Counted from the first letter of the stretch, positions 1 to 6,395 are shown. The stretch: DNA of 7,024 nucleotides from an uncultured Clostridium sp. (GCA_900542285.1 UQNF01000061.1:1-7024), one strand, 5' to 3'. Numbers and translations: made by a program. Notes: generated by a model from the letters alone, not told the origin.

Positions 1-82
1 CAGGAGAGCCTTCTCTTGCTTCTTATTTGTTACCCATGTATTGTACCTCAACAAAGTGCGAAAACCTCAAATACAGAAAAGA
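1..82. other. Non-coding left edge, no feature identified
   Basis: This edge lies downstream of the ung terminator. No reading frame here has a ribosome binding site or a recognisable product; on the minus strand an ATG is closed by a stop after four codons. A heptamer (ACCTCAA on the plus strand) occurs at 45-51 and 64-70, which is too little to call a repeat element. A purine-rich stretch on the minus strand at the very edge could be the ribosome binding site of a gene starting outside the window, but this cannot be tested here. Confidence 0.5.
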
Positions 83-118
83 GGGTGAAACAAAGGCCGG
101 GAAAGGCCCTGTTCACCC
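70..118 (-). terminator. Rho-independent terminator of the yitT-like/ung operon
   Basis: A strong inverted repeat lies 31 bp past the ung stop codon. GGGTGAA (83-89) pairs with TTCACCC (112-118), and an inner GGCC/GGCC stem (95-98 with 105-108) closes a GGGAAA-type loop, with one or two unpaired bases between the stems. On the minus strand the hairpin is followed by TCTTTTCTGTATTTG, a moderately U-rich tail. Position, orientation and tail fit intrinsic termination of the leftward operon. The tail is interrupted, so efficiency is uncertain. Confidence 0.65.
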
Positions 119-148
119 GAACAACTGTGAAAAATTACACCGCATAGG

Positions 149-820
149 CTATTGCGGAAGCTGCCAGTCAATCGCGGCCTGCCCCGATTCGATCAGAATG
201 CGGTTGGCCTTGGAAAAATGCCTGCATCCGAAAAAGCCGTTGTACGCCGAGAGCGGACTCGGGTGTACTGTCTCAAGCTTCACATGGATGGGGTTGGTGA
301 TGAGCTTTGCCTTGCTGCGCGCATTTGCGCCCCACAGCAGGAAAACGACAGGAGCGGTCTTGCTGTTAAGCTCGGAAATGACCCTTGTGGTAAAGCTTTC
401 CCAGCCAATGCCCCTGTGACTGTTCGGCTCGTGCTCGCGCACAGTCAAAACGGTGTTCAGCAGCAGTACGCCGCGCTTTGCCCACTCGGTCAGTTCTCCG
501 TGATGCGGAGGGATGAAGCCGACATCATCGGAAAGCTCTTTATAGATATTCTTCAAAGAAGGGGGAGGCTCGATGCCGCGCTTCACCGAAAAGCAAAGCC
601 CGTGCGCCTGATTCGGGCCGTGATAGGGATCCTGCCCCAAGATGACGACCTTGGTATCGGCAAACGATGTGTACCTGAGTGCATTGAATATGTCGTACAT
701 ATCCGGATAAACGACTCGGGTGCGGTATTCATGAGCGAGGAATTGCCTAAGCTTTTGATAGTATTCCTTTTGAAACTCGTCCTTCAGTATTTCGTCCCAA
801 TCGTTATTGAGCTGAACCAT
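149..820 (-). CDS. ung: Uracil-DNA glycosylase, family 1 (UNG)
   Basis: This cytoplasmic base-excision repair enzyme removes uracil from DNA by cleaving the N-glycosidic bond, after cytosine deamination or dUMP incorporation. The 223 aa length is normal for bacterial UNG. The water-activating motif GQDPYHGP is at residues 62-69, with catalytic Asp64 at the same number as in E. coli. It is followed by QAHGLCFSV, which includes the uracil-stacking Phe. The DNA-intercalation and catalytic His motif HPSPLS is at 186-191, followed by the conserved GFFGCRHFSKAN segment. The ATG at 818-820 is preceded by AAGGGAGAG at 4 bp, so the start is secure. It is the second gene of an operon, overlapping the upstream membrane-protein gene by 17 bp, which suggests translational coupling. 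A terminator follows at 83-118. The identification is essentially certain from motif matches; no oddity is seen in the coding sequence. Confidence 0.97.
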   Translation of the reverse strand: MVQLNNDWDEILKDEFQKEYYQKLRQFLAHEYRTRVVYPDMYDIFNALRYTSFADTKVVILGQDPYHGPNQAHGLCFSVKRGIEPPPSLKNIYKELSDDVGFIPPHHGELTEWAKRGVLLLNTVLTVREHEPNSHRGIGWESFTTRVISELNSKTAPVVFLLWGANARSKAKLITNPIHVKLETVHPSPLSAYNGFFGCRHFSKANRILIESGQAAIDWQLPQ

Positions 821-1466
821 TATTCTCTCCCTTCCGCTTCCTTCCTATTGTGGCGACCAAACCCACACATTGTCCGCTCAGTACGACGGTCAGGAGCGAA
901 TACAGTATCCTTTTGAGCGGAATATAGCTCAACGACATGGCGAGCACCACGAGGTCGCAGAACAGATAGATCCATTTGATGTTGAGCTTTGTTACATGGG
1001 CAAGGCTCATGGCCAGCGCATCGTCGCCGCCGGGAGCGCCTCCGGCACGCACGGCAAGCCCAACGCCTATGCCGATAAAGGCCGCACCGAGGAACGCCGC
1101 CGCAAGCGGCATATCTGCCACGAACGGGAACACCGGGCCGATGGCCTCAAACACCGCATAGAAGAGCGAGAACGCTGCACCTGCGATAACGGAGCAGCCG
1201 ATGAAGTCGTTGCCGAGAAGCTTCCAGCCCAGAATATAGCAGCAGATATTGAGTACAAGGCTTGATATCGAGGGAGAAAGCCCCAGCCAATGCTCCAGCA
1301 AAAGCGAAAGCCCCAGCACGCCGCCCTCGGTAACGCCGGATTGGGCGTGGACGTTAAACAGACCGAACGCCGCTATCATGCTTCCGACGACCGTCAAAAT
1401 AATGCGCTTTAGGGTGAGTTTGCCAAATAAAGCATCAAAAAACCGTGCAATTTTCTTTTTCAGCAA
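804..1466 (-). CDS. YitT-family membrane protein without DUF2179 domain
   Basis: This 220 aa integral membrane protein is of the YitT/YczE-type family, whose biochemical function is not established. After a basic N-terminus (LKKKIARFF) there are about six hydrophobic segments, roughly at residues 20-42, 48-66, 68-86, 90-113, 118-142, and 165-210 (probably two helices). Two glycine-rich family motifs are visible: GVTEGGVLGLSLLLEHWLGL near residue 45, and GLAVRAGGAPGGDDALAMSL near 135, the latter matching the G-[AG]-S-x-GG-x-D pattern of YitT proteins. Typical YitT proteins are about 280 aa and end in a soluble DUF2179 domain; here the chain stops after the last helix with a basic tail (GRKRKGENNGSAQ), so only the membrane half is present. 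The start is a TTG at 1464-1466; no ATG follows until residue 30, inside the first helix. It is the first gene of the operon with ung and has its own consensus promoter. Family assignment is good; function and transported substrate, if any, are unknown. Confidence 0.8.
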   Translation of the reverse strand: MLKKKIARFFDALFGKLTLKRIILTVVGSMIAAFGLFNVHAQSGVTEGGVLGLSLLLEHWLGLSPSISSLVLNICCYILGWKLLGNDFIGCSVIAGAAFSLFYAVFEAIGPVFPFVADMPLAAAFLGAAFIGIGVGLAVRAGGAPGGDDALAMSLAHVTKLNIKWIYLFCDLVVLAMSLSYIPLKRILYSLLTVVLSGQCVGLVATIGRKRKGENNGSAQ

Positions 1467-1472
1467 TTAAAT

Positions 1473-1486
1473 CATATTCCTTTCCT
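1473..1486 (-). promoter_or_regulatory. Ribosome binding region with M-I-stop codons before a TTG start
   Basis: The minus strand reads AGGAAAGGA (1478-1486), then ATG-ATT-TAA, then the TTG start of the YitT-like gene at 1466. The ATG is in frame with the gene but is closed by TAA at the third codon, directly against the TTG. AGGA at 1483-1486 is 7 nt from the ATG, while AAAGGA (1478-1483) is 11 nt from the TTG. Either a two-codon upstream ORF couples to the TTG, or an original ATG start has been broken and TTG now serves. Confidence 0.6.
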
Positions 1487-1497
1487 GTTGTACGCTC

Positions 1498-1526
1498 ATT
1501 CTACCAATACGGGCATCGTATGTCAA
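1498..1526 (-). promoter_or_regulatory. Sigma-A promoter of the yitT-like/ung operon
   Basis: The -35 is TTGACA (1521-1526, full consensus). After a spacer of exactly 17 bp, the -10 is TAGAAT (1498-1503, five of six). Transcription would start near 1491, giving a leader of about 25 nt that contains the AGGAAAGGA site. It lies between the terminator of the protease gene (1541-1561) and the YitT-like gene, so the two leftward transcripts are independent. No operator-like inverted repeat is evident around it, so expression is probably constitutive and strong. Confidence 0.88.
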
Positions 1527-1532
1527 GCCGCA

Positions 1533-1561
1533 ACGGAAAAGGGGCTGCGGTTGGCAGCCCC
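1533..1561 (-). terminator. Rho-independent terminator of the AAA+/M41 protease gene
   Basis: A perfect 8 bp G+C-rich stem, GGGGCTGC (1541-1548) with GCAGCCCC (1554-1561), closes a 5 nt loop, 55 bp beyond the protease stop codon. On the minus strand it is followed by TTTTCCGTTG, a short U run. The plus-strand flank is not U-rich, so the orientation is leftward. Confidence 0.72.
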
Positions 1562-1616
1562 CCCGAAAAGGTATGTTATGCGGATGCAGGCGGATTGGCA
1601 GCGGCGTTTCGGTGCG

Positions 1617-4600
1617 TTATCTGCTGCGCTTTTTTGATTCTCTCGGCGTTACTGCCGAAGTATTGAAGATGCTGTCGATCTGTTCGCCCCTCAGATGGTT
1701 CTGGCTCATGAGCACATCAACGAGTGCGTCTATCGCTGCCCAGTTCTGCGAGATGAGCTGTATCGCCTTTTCCATCTCGGCTGACAGGATGCGGTTTATG
1801 CCCCTGCGCACCTCAAGCGCCATTTCGCCGGACTGCATGGAACGCTCATCTATTACGGCAAGGCCGAAGTCGTCATCCATGCCGTAGCTGCAGATGATAT
1901 TCTTTGCAATGTTGGTCGCCTGGATAAGGTCGGAAGAGGCCCCGGCGGAGACGCCGTCGTTCGTTCCGTAGTAGACAAGCTCGGCAGCCCTTCCGCCCAG
2001 GGAAGTGCGTATCCTTGCGAGAAGATCGTTCCTGGTATAGTTGCCCTTGCTCTCGTTGTCGCCGTGCTGCATATAGCCTCCGTGGTTGCCCCTTGCGACG
2101 ATGGTGACATACGATGGCGTTTCGCCGCTCTGCCAGCAGAGGAAGGCGTGGCCTGCCTCATGCCTTGCGGTTCGCAGAAGCTCGGAAGCGTCCCATTTCT
2201 TCTCTTCTCCGTTATTGAATATCTCAAAGGCTTCCTCGAATACGGCGTCGGTAACCTTCAGGCTGCCGTCGCGGATGGCGGAGCGCAGCGCAAGGTCCAT
2301 TGCGGATTCAAGGTTTGCAAGGCTCATTCCGGTGGAGCGTATGGCGATGTTTTCGATAGCCGGCTTGGAAACAACGAACGCCTTGTTGCCGGAGGTCATC
2401 TTGGTGATATAGGTTATCCTCTCGTCCTTTGTCGGCAGGTCGATATAGATTCTGCGGTCGAACCTGCGCATGAGTGCGGCGTCAAGGCTTTTGCTGCTGC
2501 CGGGTTCGACATCGAAATTGGTGGCAGCCAGCACGAATACGGGCTTGGAGGGGTCATTCTTGAAGCCGTCCATTTCGGCGAGGAATGCGGTCAGAATGTC
2601 GCCGGTGTGCGAAGCGGCGGAGCCGTCGTTGCCGGTGCGTTCCATTGCGATGGCGTCAATCTCATCGATAAAGAGGATGGAGGGAGCATACTTTCGGGCG
2701 GTCTGGAACAGCTCGTGGACCATGTCCTTACCGACGCCGACGTACTTTTGGAGGAACTGGTTGCCTTCGGACACGATGAAGGTTGCGTTGGATTCGCACG
2801 CCATTGCCTTGGCGAGCATGGTTTTGCCCGTGCCCGGAGGGCCGTAGAGCAGCACGCCCTTGGGGGGCTTTGCGCCGGAACGCAGGAATTTTTTGGGAGC
2901 CCGCAGGAAATCAACAAAGTAGCGCAGCTCCTTCTTGGCGTCCTCTGCGCCGATGACGTCGTCAAAGCGAACATTGGGCTTGGAGACATTGCTCAGCACG
3001 TTCTTGGCGTCCTCGGAGTCGATGGCGGTCATGGTTTCAAAGTCGAAGAGCATTATCTCTGCGGTCTCGCCGTCGTCGGATATGGTCTGCGCAGTTTCAA
3101 ATGTCAGCACCTTATTGGCCTTGGCAAGCGATATGACGCTGTTCTGCTGATGCAGGTATTCCCTTATCTCACCTATGCGCTGCGCAAAATCCTCGCTGTT
3201 GTCGGTTAGCTTTACGAAGTCCCTTGCGCCTATGCGCGTATAGGAAAGCCTTTCCTCGGGAGTGAGCGCAGGCTCGGTCGTTTCGAGGATATAGATGGGC
3301 AGATTGGAGTGATTCTGCACAACATACCACATGAAATCCCTTGAAACCGAATCGATGTCGCCGGAATTGAGATAGGGAGAGGGGGCCTTGCCAAGGCTGA
3401 CGTCGATAAATACGGAGGTTATGTCCTCCTCCTGGAGGATCAAAGTGGCCTGCTCCATGGTATGTGCGCCGAATACGCAGTCGCCGGGGATGAATCTGTC
3501 GAATCTGTGAACGTTTTCCTCGGAAGCGAATACAAGGATGTTGTTGGGCGCATTCTCGTCCATGACAAACAGCGAATGTATCTCGGGGTCGTTTTCGGGC
3601 AGATTCACGCTGAAGCGGATGGAATTGATCTTTGCAATGTTCTCGGAAGCGCCTATGAGCCTGAACAGCTCGAACAGCTCCTGATCGAAGAATGATGAAG
3701 CACGGCTGGTGATGGTGCGCGCGTCCGGGGTGCCGCCCTCTGCAAACAGCAGGGCGGTATAAACCGATTCGTCAATGGTGATGCTTATGCCTATCTCCCT
3801 CTCGATATTGGTCGCCTGCCTCGATACCTCCCTCTTGGCGATGCTTCTGAGATGGTGCGCGGTCATGTGGTTGAACATGACGATGTTGCCGGAAGCAAAG
3901 CGTGAGCAGAGCGCCTCGGGGAAAAGGGGCGTACCGGTATCTTCATGGGTGTCCTTCCGGAGTGCGGAAAGTATGACTTTCCTTGAAAGATTGGAGAAAT
4001 TGCCGGTTTCCGACTGCGAATAGAGCTGCTTGCCGGCATTGGTGGTAAAGATGAGGATCGCATCGGAAAGCGAAAGCTCCTCATCGGTGAAATTGTCGCG
4101 TATCCTGCCTGCGTCAAGGATCTGCAGGAACAGGTGGATAATGCTGATATGTGCTTTTTCTATCTCGTCAAGGAGCAGCACGCATTTCGGGTTCTTGCTG
4201 ACGAATCCGGTGAAGTTGCCCTCTTTGGCATCCTTATAGACCTTGTCGCTGCCGCAGAACTCGATTGAGGATTCCTTGTCGCAGTATTCGCTCATGTCAA
4301 AGCGCATGAACGGCAGATCAAGGATCTCGGCAGCCTTCTGCGCAAGGAAGGTTTTACCGACGCCCGGAGGGCCGGCGAACAGGAAGGTAGCCTTGGGCTT
4401 ATCCCTCTTTCCGTCCGTCATCGCGGCAAGTTCCGCCTGGAAATAGCCGGACGCAAACACGCTGACGGCGTTATCCTGCCCGAATACGGAGCCGAGGAGG
4501 ACTTCATGCATCTTCTTTACCCGGTCTGTCAGCTTCGCTATCTCATATTTAAGGTCGTTTGACGCCCGAACGGGCTCAACCGTCGGCTGCTGCGTCTGAG

Positions 4601-5078
4601 GCGCGTATGCCTCCGCCTCGCGAACCTCGGGGAAGCTTGCAGGGGAAGACTGCCTTTGGGAGCGAATATCGTTGATGCAGCCGGAAATGAAGTCGTTCGG
4701 GGCATCGAATATGCTCTTTAGCAGCTGAAAGGTCGTCAGCTCATCATGGCCTGCATCGCTTGCGCAGCGTTTGGCATCGGAAATGCGAAGCTGGGTATAG
4801 ATAGCATCAACAAAGCCGTCCGGTTCCTTGGCCATGATGCGATCTTCAATAAAGTCAAGTATTCGGGGAAACTGATCCGGCGTAGACGAAAAGACCGAAG
4901 ACAGCAGCGAAGTAATCTCCGAACCCTCCGCCCGGGTGAAGTTCAGCTTGGTCATTCCGAGCAGGGTTCTCAGCACGGCGACGATGAATTTTTCGGCGGT
5001 ACAGGAGCCGCCGCCGCATATATTTGCTGAAACAGAGAGCAGCTCGTCAAGCATATTGCTGTTTGGTATCTGTGACAT
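1617..5078 (-). CDS. Fused ClpAB-type AAA+ / receiver-like / FtsH-type AAA+ M41 protease
   Basis: This 1153 aa chain (numbered from the chosen ATG) joins parts of two ATP-dependent protease systems. Residues 1-145 resemble a Clp_N-like helical domain (AEKFIVAVLRTLL; LTTFQLLKSIFD), then a Pro/Gln/Ser linker to about 175. The first AAA+ module (about 180-480) is ClpA/ClpB D2-like: Walker A GPPGVGKT 236-243, Walker B VLLLDEIEKAH with Asp304/Glu305, sensor-1 Asn347, Arg-finger candidate Arg393, sensor-2 Arg454. Residues 513-640 look like a response-regulator receiver fold (Asp559, Thr600/601, Lys623). The second AAA+ module (702-935) is FtsH-like: Walker A GPPGTGKT 746-753, pore loop YVGVG 779-783, Walker B LFIDEID with Asp805/Glu806, Arg fingers Arg872/Arg875. 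The M41 protease has HEAGH at 973-977 and third zinc ligand Asp1050 in GASSDL. No membrane segment is seen, unlike FtsH (about 610-700 aa, two N-terminal helices). I infer a soluble unfoldase-protease. The C-terminal tail is basic (ESKKRSR). Domain calls for both AAA+ modules and M41 are firm; the N-terminal and receiver-like calls are weaker. Confidence 0.92.
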   Translation of the reverse strand: MSQIPNSNMLDELLSVSANICGGGSCTAEKFIVAVLRTLLGMTKLNFTRAEGSEITSLLSSVFSSTPDQFPRILDFIEDRIMAKEPDGFVDAIYTQLRISDAKRCASDAGHDELTTFQLLKSIFDAPNDFISGCINDIRSQRQSSPASFPEVREAEAYAPQTQQPTVEPVRASNDLKYEIAKLTDRVKKMHEVLLGSVFGQDNAVSVFASGYFQAELAAMTDGKRDKPKATFLFAGPPGVGKTFLAQKAAEILDLPFMRFDMSEYCDKESSIEFCGSDKVYKDAKEGNFTGFVSKNPKCVLLLDEIEKAHISIIHLFLQILDAGRIRDNFTDEELSLSDAILIFTTNAGKQLYSQSETGNFSNLSRKVILSALRKDTHEDTGTPLFPEALCSRFASGNIVMFNHMTAHHLRSIAKREVSRQATNIEREIGISITIDESVYTALLFAEGGTPDARTITSRASSFFDQELFELFRLIGASENIAKINSIRFSVNLPENDPEIHSLFVMDENAPNNILVFASEENVHRFDRFIPGDCVFGAHTMEQATLILQEEDITSVFIDVSLGKAPSPYLNSGDIDSVSRDFMWYVVQNHSNLPIYILETTEPALTPEERLSYTRIGARDFVKLTDNSEDFAQRIGEIREYLHQQNSVISLAKANKVLTFETAQTISDDGETAEIMLFDFETMTAIDSEDAKNVLSNVSKPNVRFDDVIGAEDAKKELRYFVDFLRAPKKFLRSGAKPPKGVLLYGPPGTGKTMLAKAMACESNATFIVSEGNQFLQKYVGVGKDMVHELFQTARKYAPSILFIDEIDAIAMERTGNDGSAASHTGDILTAFLAEMDGFKNDPSKPVFVLAATNFDVEPGSSKSLDAALMRRFDRRIYIDLPTKDERITYITKMTSGNKAFVVSKPAIENIAIRSTGMSLANLESAMDLALRSAIRDGSLKVTDAVFEEAFEIFNNGEEKKWDASELLRTARHEAGHAFLCWQSGETPSYVTIVARGNHGGYMQHGDNESKGNYTRNDLLARIRTSLGGRAAELVYYGTNDGVSAGASSDLIQATNIAKNIICSYGMDDDFGLAVIDERSMQSGEMALEVRRGINRILSAEMEKAIQLISQNWAAIDALVDVLMSQNHLRGEQIDSIFNTSAVTPRESKKRSR

Positions 5079-5085
5079 TTTCAAT

Positions 5086-5093
5086 TCTCCTCT
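5086..5093 (-). promoter_or_regulatory. Ribosome binding site fixing the protease start at ATG 5078
   Basis: The minus strand reads AGAGGAGA, then ATTGAAA, then ATG (5076-5078). The AGGAG core is 8 nt from this ATG, the expected spacing. The in-frame TTG two codons earlier (5082-5084) would be only 2 nt from the core, so it is not the likely start and the protein is 1153 aa rather than 1155. Confidence 0.85.
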
Positions 5094-5103
5094 ACAAGAA
5101 AAT

Positions 5104-5141
5104 CGATATGGCTCGGTATTTGCCCTTCCGAGCCGGAATCG
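5104..5141 (-). promoter_or_regulatory. Leader hairpin just upstream of the protease ribosome binding site
   Basis: An inverted repeat lies within the predicted untranslated leader. GGCTCGG (5110-5116) pairs with CCGAGCC (5128-5134) around an 11 nt loop, and an outer CGAT/ATCG stem (5104-5107 with 5138-5141) extends it across a small internal loop. It ends about 10 bp before the Shine-Dalgarno sequence, so it could influence ribosome access or mRNA stability. There is no U run after it on the minus strand, so it is not a terminator. It matches no riboswitch or CIRCE-type heat-shock element that I recognise. Confidence 0.55.
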
Positions 5142-5144
5142 TAA

Positions 5145-5200
5145 TTCATATCCGCCTAAAAATGAAAACGGATGGGGTCACACCACCGGCCGGATATGAG
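5145..5200 (-). promoter_or_regulatory. Long-loop inverted repeat in the protease leader
   Basis: CATATCCG (5147-5154) and CGGATATG (5191-5198) are perfectly complementary. Pairing extends to 10 bp with a T-A and a T-G pair, leaving a 36 nt loop. Only 3 nt separate this stem from the hairpin at 5104-5141. A CGGAT copy at 5169-5173 could pair instead with ATCCG at 5150-5154, so two mutually exclusive folds are possible. It could be a cis-acting RNA element or a protein binding site; no known class is recognised. Confidence 0.45.
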
Positions 5201-5251
5201 AATAAAACGAAGTGCGGACGGAAAATACCTGAGAAATCATTATCTGACAAT

Positions 5252-5280
5252 ATTCTACCCTACGCCTTCGCCAAGGTCAA
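5252..5280 (-). promoter_or_regulatory. Main sigma-A promoter of the AAA+/M41 protease gene
   Basis: The -35 is TTGACC (5275-5280, five of six), the spacer is exactly 17 bp, and the -10 is TAGAAT (5252-5257, five of six). An A+T-rich stretch immediately upstream (about 5281-5312) could act as an UP element. Transcription would start near 5245, giving a leader of about 165 nt containing the two inverted repeats. The spacer holds a short palindrome, CCTT-N4-AAGG. The vegetative-type promoter argues against expression only under an alternative sigma factor. Confidence 0.82.
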
Positions 5281-5297
5281 GACTTTTGATAAGAACA

Positions 5298-5326
5298 ATT
5301 ATATATAACGAAAATCGGGTAAACAA
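5298..5326 (-). promoter_or_regulatory. Possible second, upstream protease promoter
   Basis: TATAAT (5298-5303, full consensus) is preceded at 17 bp by TTGTTT (5321-5326, which keeps only the TTG of the -35). The -35 overlaps the U tail of the antitoxin terminator. The region is simply A+T-rich, so the perfect -10 may be chance; transcription from here would add about 45 nt to the leader. Confidence 0.35.
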
Positions 5327-5354
5327 AATCAGCGGCAGGCCGTTAGGCTACCGC
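5321..5354 (-). terminator. Rho-independent terminator of the toxin-antitoxin operon
   Basis: Twenty bases after the antitoxin stop codon, the minus strand forms a G+C-rich stem. GCGGTAGCC pairs with GGCCTGCCGC, with one bulged base, around a TAAC loop (5332-5354). It is followed by TGATTTTGTTT. Stem, position and U tail all fit an intrinsic terminator separating the toxin-antitoxin transcript from the protease gene. Confidence 0.78.
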
Positions 5355-5374
5355 CGTACCAGGGAAGCCGCCCC

Positions 5375-6370
5375 TTAGACGGATCTAAACATATCCTGCG
5401 CATAAGCGCGGATGTCGCTGGGGTTGATCATGTTGTATTTGGCCTTGACCAGAGTAAAGTATTGGCCAATGGAATCCTTGGGGATGATGCGTTCCGAGTG
5501 CGCTGACACGGGCAGGTCCCCTCGTGCGTCGAGCCACGGAAGCTCGTTATGCGTAAAGCGTTCCAAGACTTTGCCGCTGTAACAGCAGAGGTTGTCGGCC
5601 ACGCTGTCGAATACCGCTTTCTCCGTAACCGTCAAGGCGGAGACATCAAAGGGGGGCTTCTCGGAGATGGGGTCAAAACTATAATAGCGGTACTGTGAGT
5701 ATACATTTCGGTATACCGGCCCATGCACCCATGCCTCGCAGTCCTCATAAAACAGGAAGGTCCTGTAAAAAGCATAGTAAAAACCCTGGATATAATAGAG
5801 CGCCTTCTGCAATGCGAGCTGAGTGATATCCTCGCATTGGTTCAACAGATACCTGATTGCAGTATCGATTTTTGAATCACTGACGGCAGGAACGCTAAGC
5901 AGGGCATCGACTGCCCGTCTGCTCTTTTCATAAGTGGTATTTGACTTCAGATTTCCTTTGCCTGCTTCAAGCAGCTCGGCATAGTATGCAGGGTCGTTAC
6001 TGATCTTTGTAAGGATCTCCGAATACTGCTTTGTCGGCATATCTCCATCGCAATAACGGGAAAAGGTCTGTTCGCCCCATCCGAGCAAGAGCGAAAGCGG
6101 GCGCTTGCCGATAGCGTATTTTTCCGGGATAGCCAATATGGTTTCAAGAGATATAATTCCGTTTGCACGGCGATAGGAATCATAAAGAGCATTAAGATTT
6201 GAGTCCATTATCTCAGGAACATAGACAGGCGCTCCGCATTCGGCACATATGGCCTCTTTCCCAAGATAGGAGTATTCAGCTCCTTTGATCTTTCCGGTCA
6301 TGGCTTTTTCCGTTACTATGTATCCATTATCATTTCGACACTGCTCACAAAAAACAAGATTTCCTTTCAT
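5375..6370 (-). CDS. Antitoxin with MqsA-type zinc finger, HTH and Panacea (DUF4065) domain
   Basis: This 331 aa protein is probably the antitoxin of the adjacent MqsR-like toxin. Two CxxC pairs (Cys8/Cys11 and Cys42/Cys45) form a YgiT/MqsA-type zinc finger. Residues about 60-125 form an MqsA/Xre-type helix-turn-helix with the core WGEQTFSRYCDGDMPT at 98-113. Residues about 165-300 match Panacea (DUF4065, the SocA/GepA-like domain): LQKALYYIQGFYYAF at 187-201 and EAWVHGPVY at 212-220. In E. coli MqsA (131 aa) the zinc domain binds the toxin and the HTH binds the operator; here a whole extra domain of a known antitoxin type is appended. The ATG is preceded by AGAAAGGAG at 8 nt. The gene is 34 bp downstream of the toxin, the toxin-first order typical of mqsRA, and has a likely internal promoter. 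I infer neutralisation by protein binding plus autorepression; which domain contacts the toxin cannot be told. Confidence 0.85.
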   Translation of the reverse strand: MKGNLVFCEQCRNDNGYIVTEKAMTGKIKGAEYSYLGKEAICAECGAPVYVPEIMDSNLNALYDSYRRANGIISLETILAIPEKYAIGKRPLSLLLGWGEQTFSRYCDGDMPTKQYSEILTKISNDPAYYAELLEAGKGNLKSNTTYEKSRRAVDALLSVPAVSDSKIDTAIRYLLNQCEDITQLALQKALYYIQGFYYAFYRTFLFYEDCEAWVHGPVYRNVYSQYRYYSFDPISEKPPFDVSALTVTEKAVFDSVADNLCCYSGKVLERFTHNELPWLDARGDLPVSAHSERIIPKDSIGQYFTLVKAKYNMINPSDIRAYAQDMFRSV

Positions 6371-6395
6371 AACTGCCGCTCCTTTCTACATTTTG

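Noticed and set aside
5..20. Possible short hairpin AGAG/CTCT with a T-rich plus-strand tail
   Set aside because: A 4 bp stem is too weak for a terminator, and no upstream plus-strand gene is in the window.
45..70. Two ACCTCAA copies 19 bp apart near the left edge
   Set aside because: A 7-mer seen twice is weak, a nearby TACAAT lacks a matching -35, and no gene is visible for it to control.
152..916. Plus-strand open frame (254 codons) opposite ung
   Set aside because: It covers ung almost exactly in antisense; no family motif is visible and the ung motifs are unambiguous.
870..1265. Plus-strand open frame (131 codons) opposite the YitT-like gene
   Set aside because: Its charged, low-information composition is what the reverse strand of a hydrophobic membrane protein gives; no ribosome site or domain was recognised.
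2064..3209. Long plus-strand open frame (381 codons) opposite the protease gene
   Set aside because: It is antisense to the FtsH-type AAA+ and M41 region, whose conserved residues prove the minus-strand frame. It has no recognisable domain, and G+C-rich codons on one strand commonly leave open frames on the other.
5082..5084. TTG as start of the protease
   Set aside because: It is only 2 nt from the AGGAG core; the ATG two codons later has the normal 8 nt spacing.
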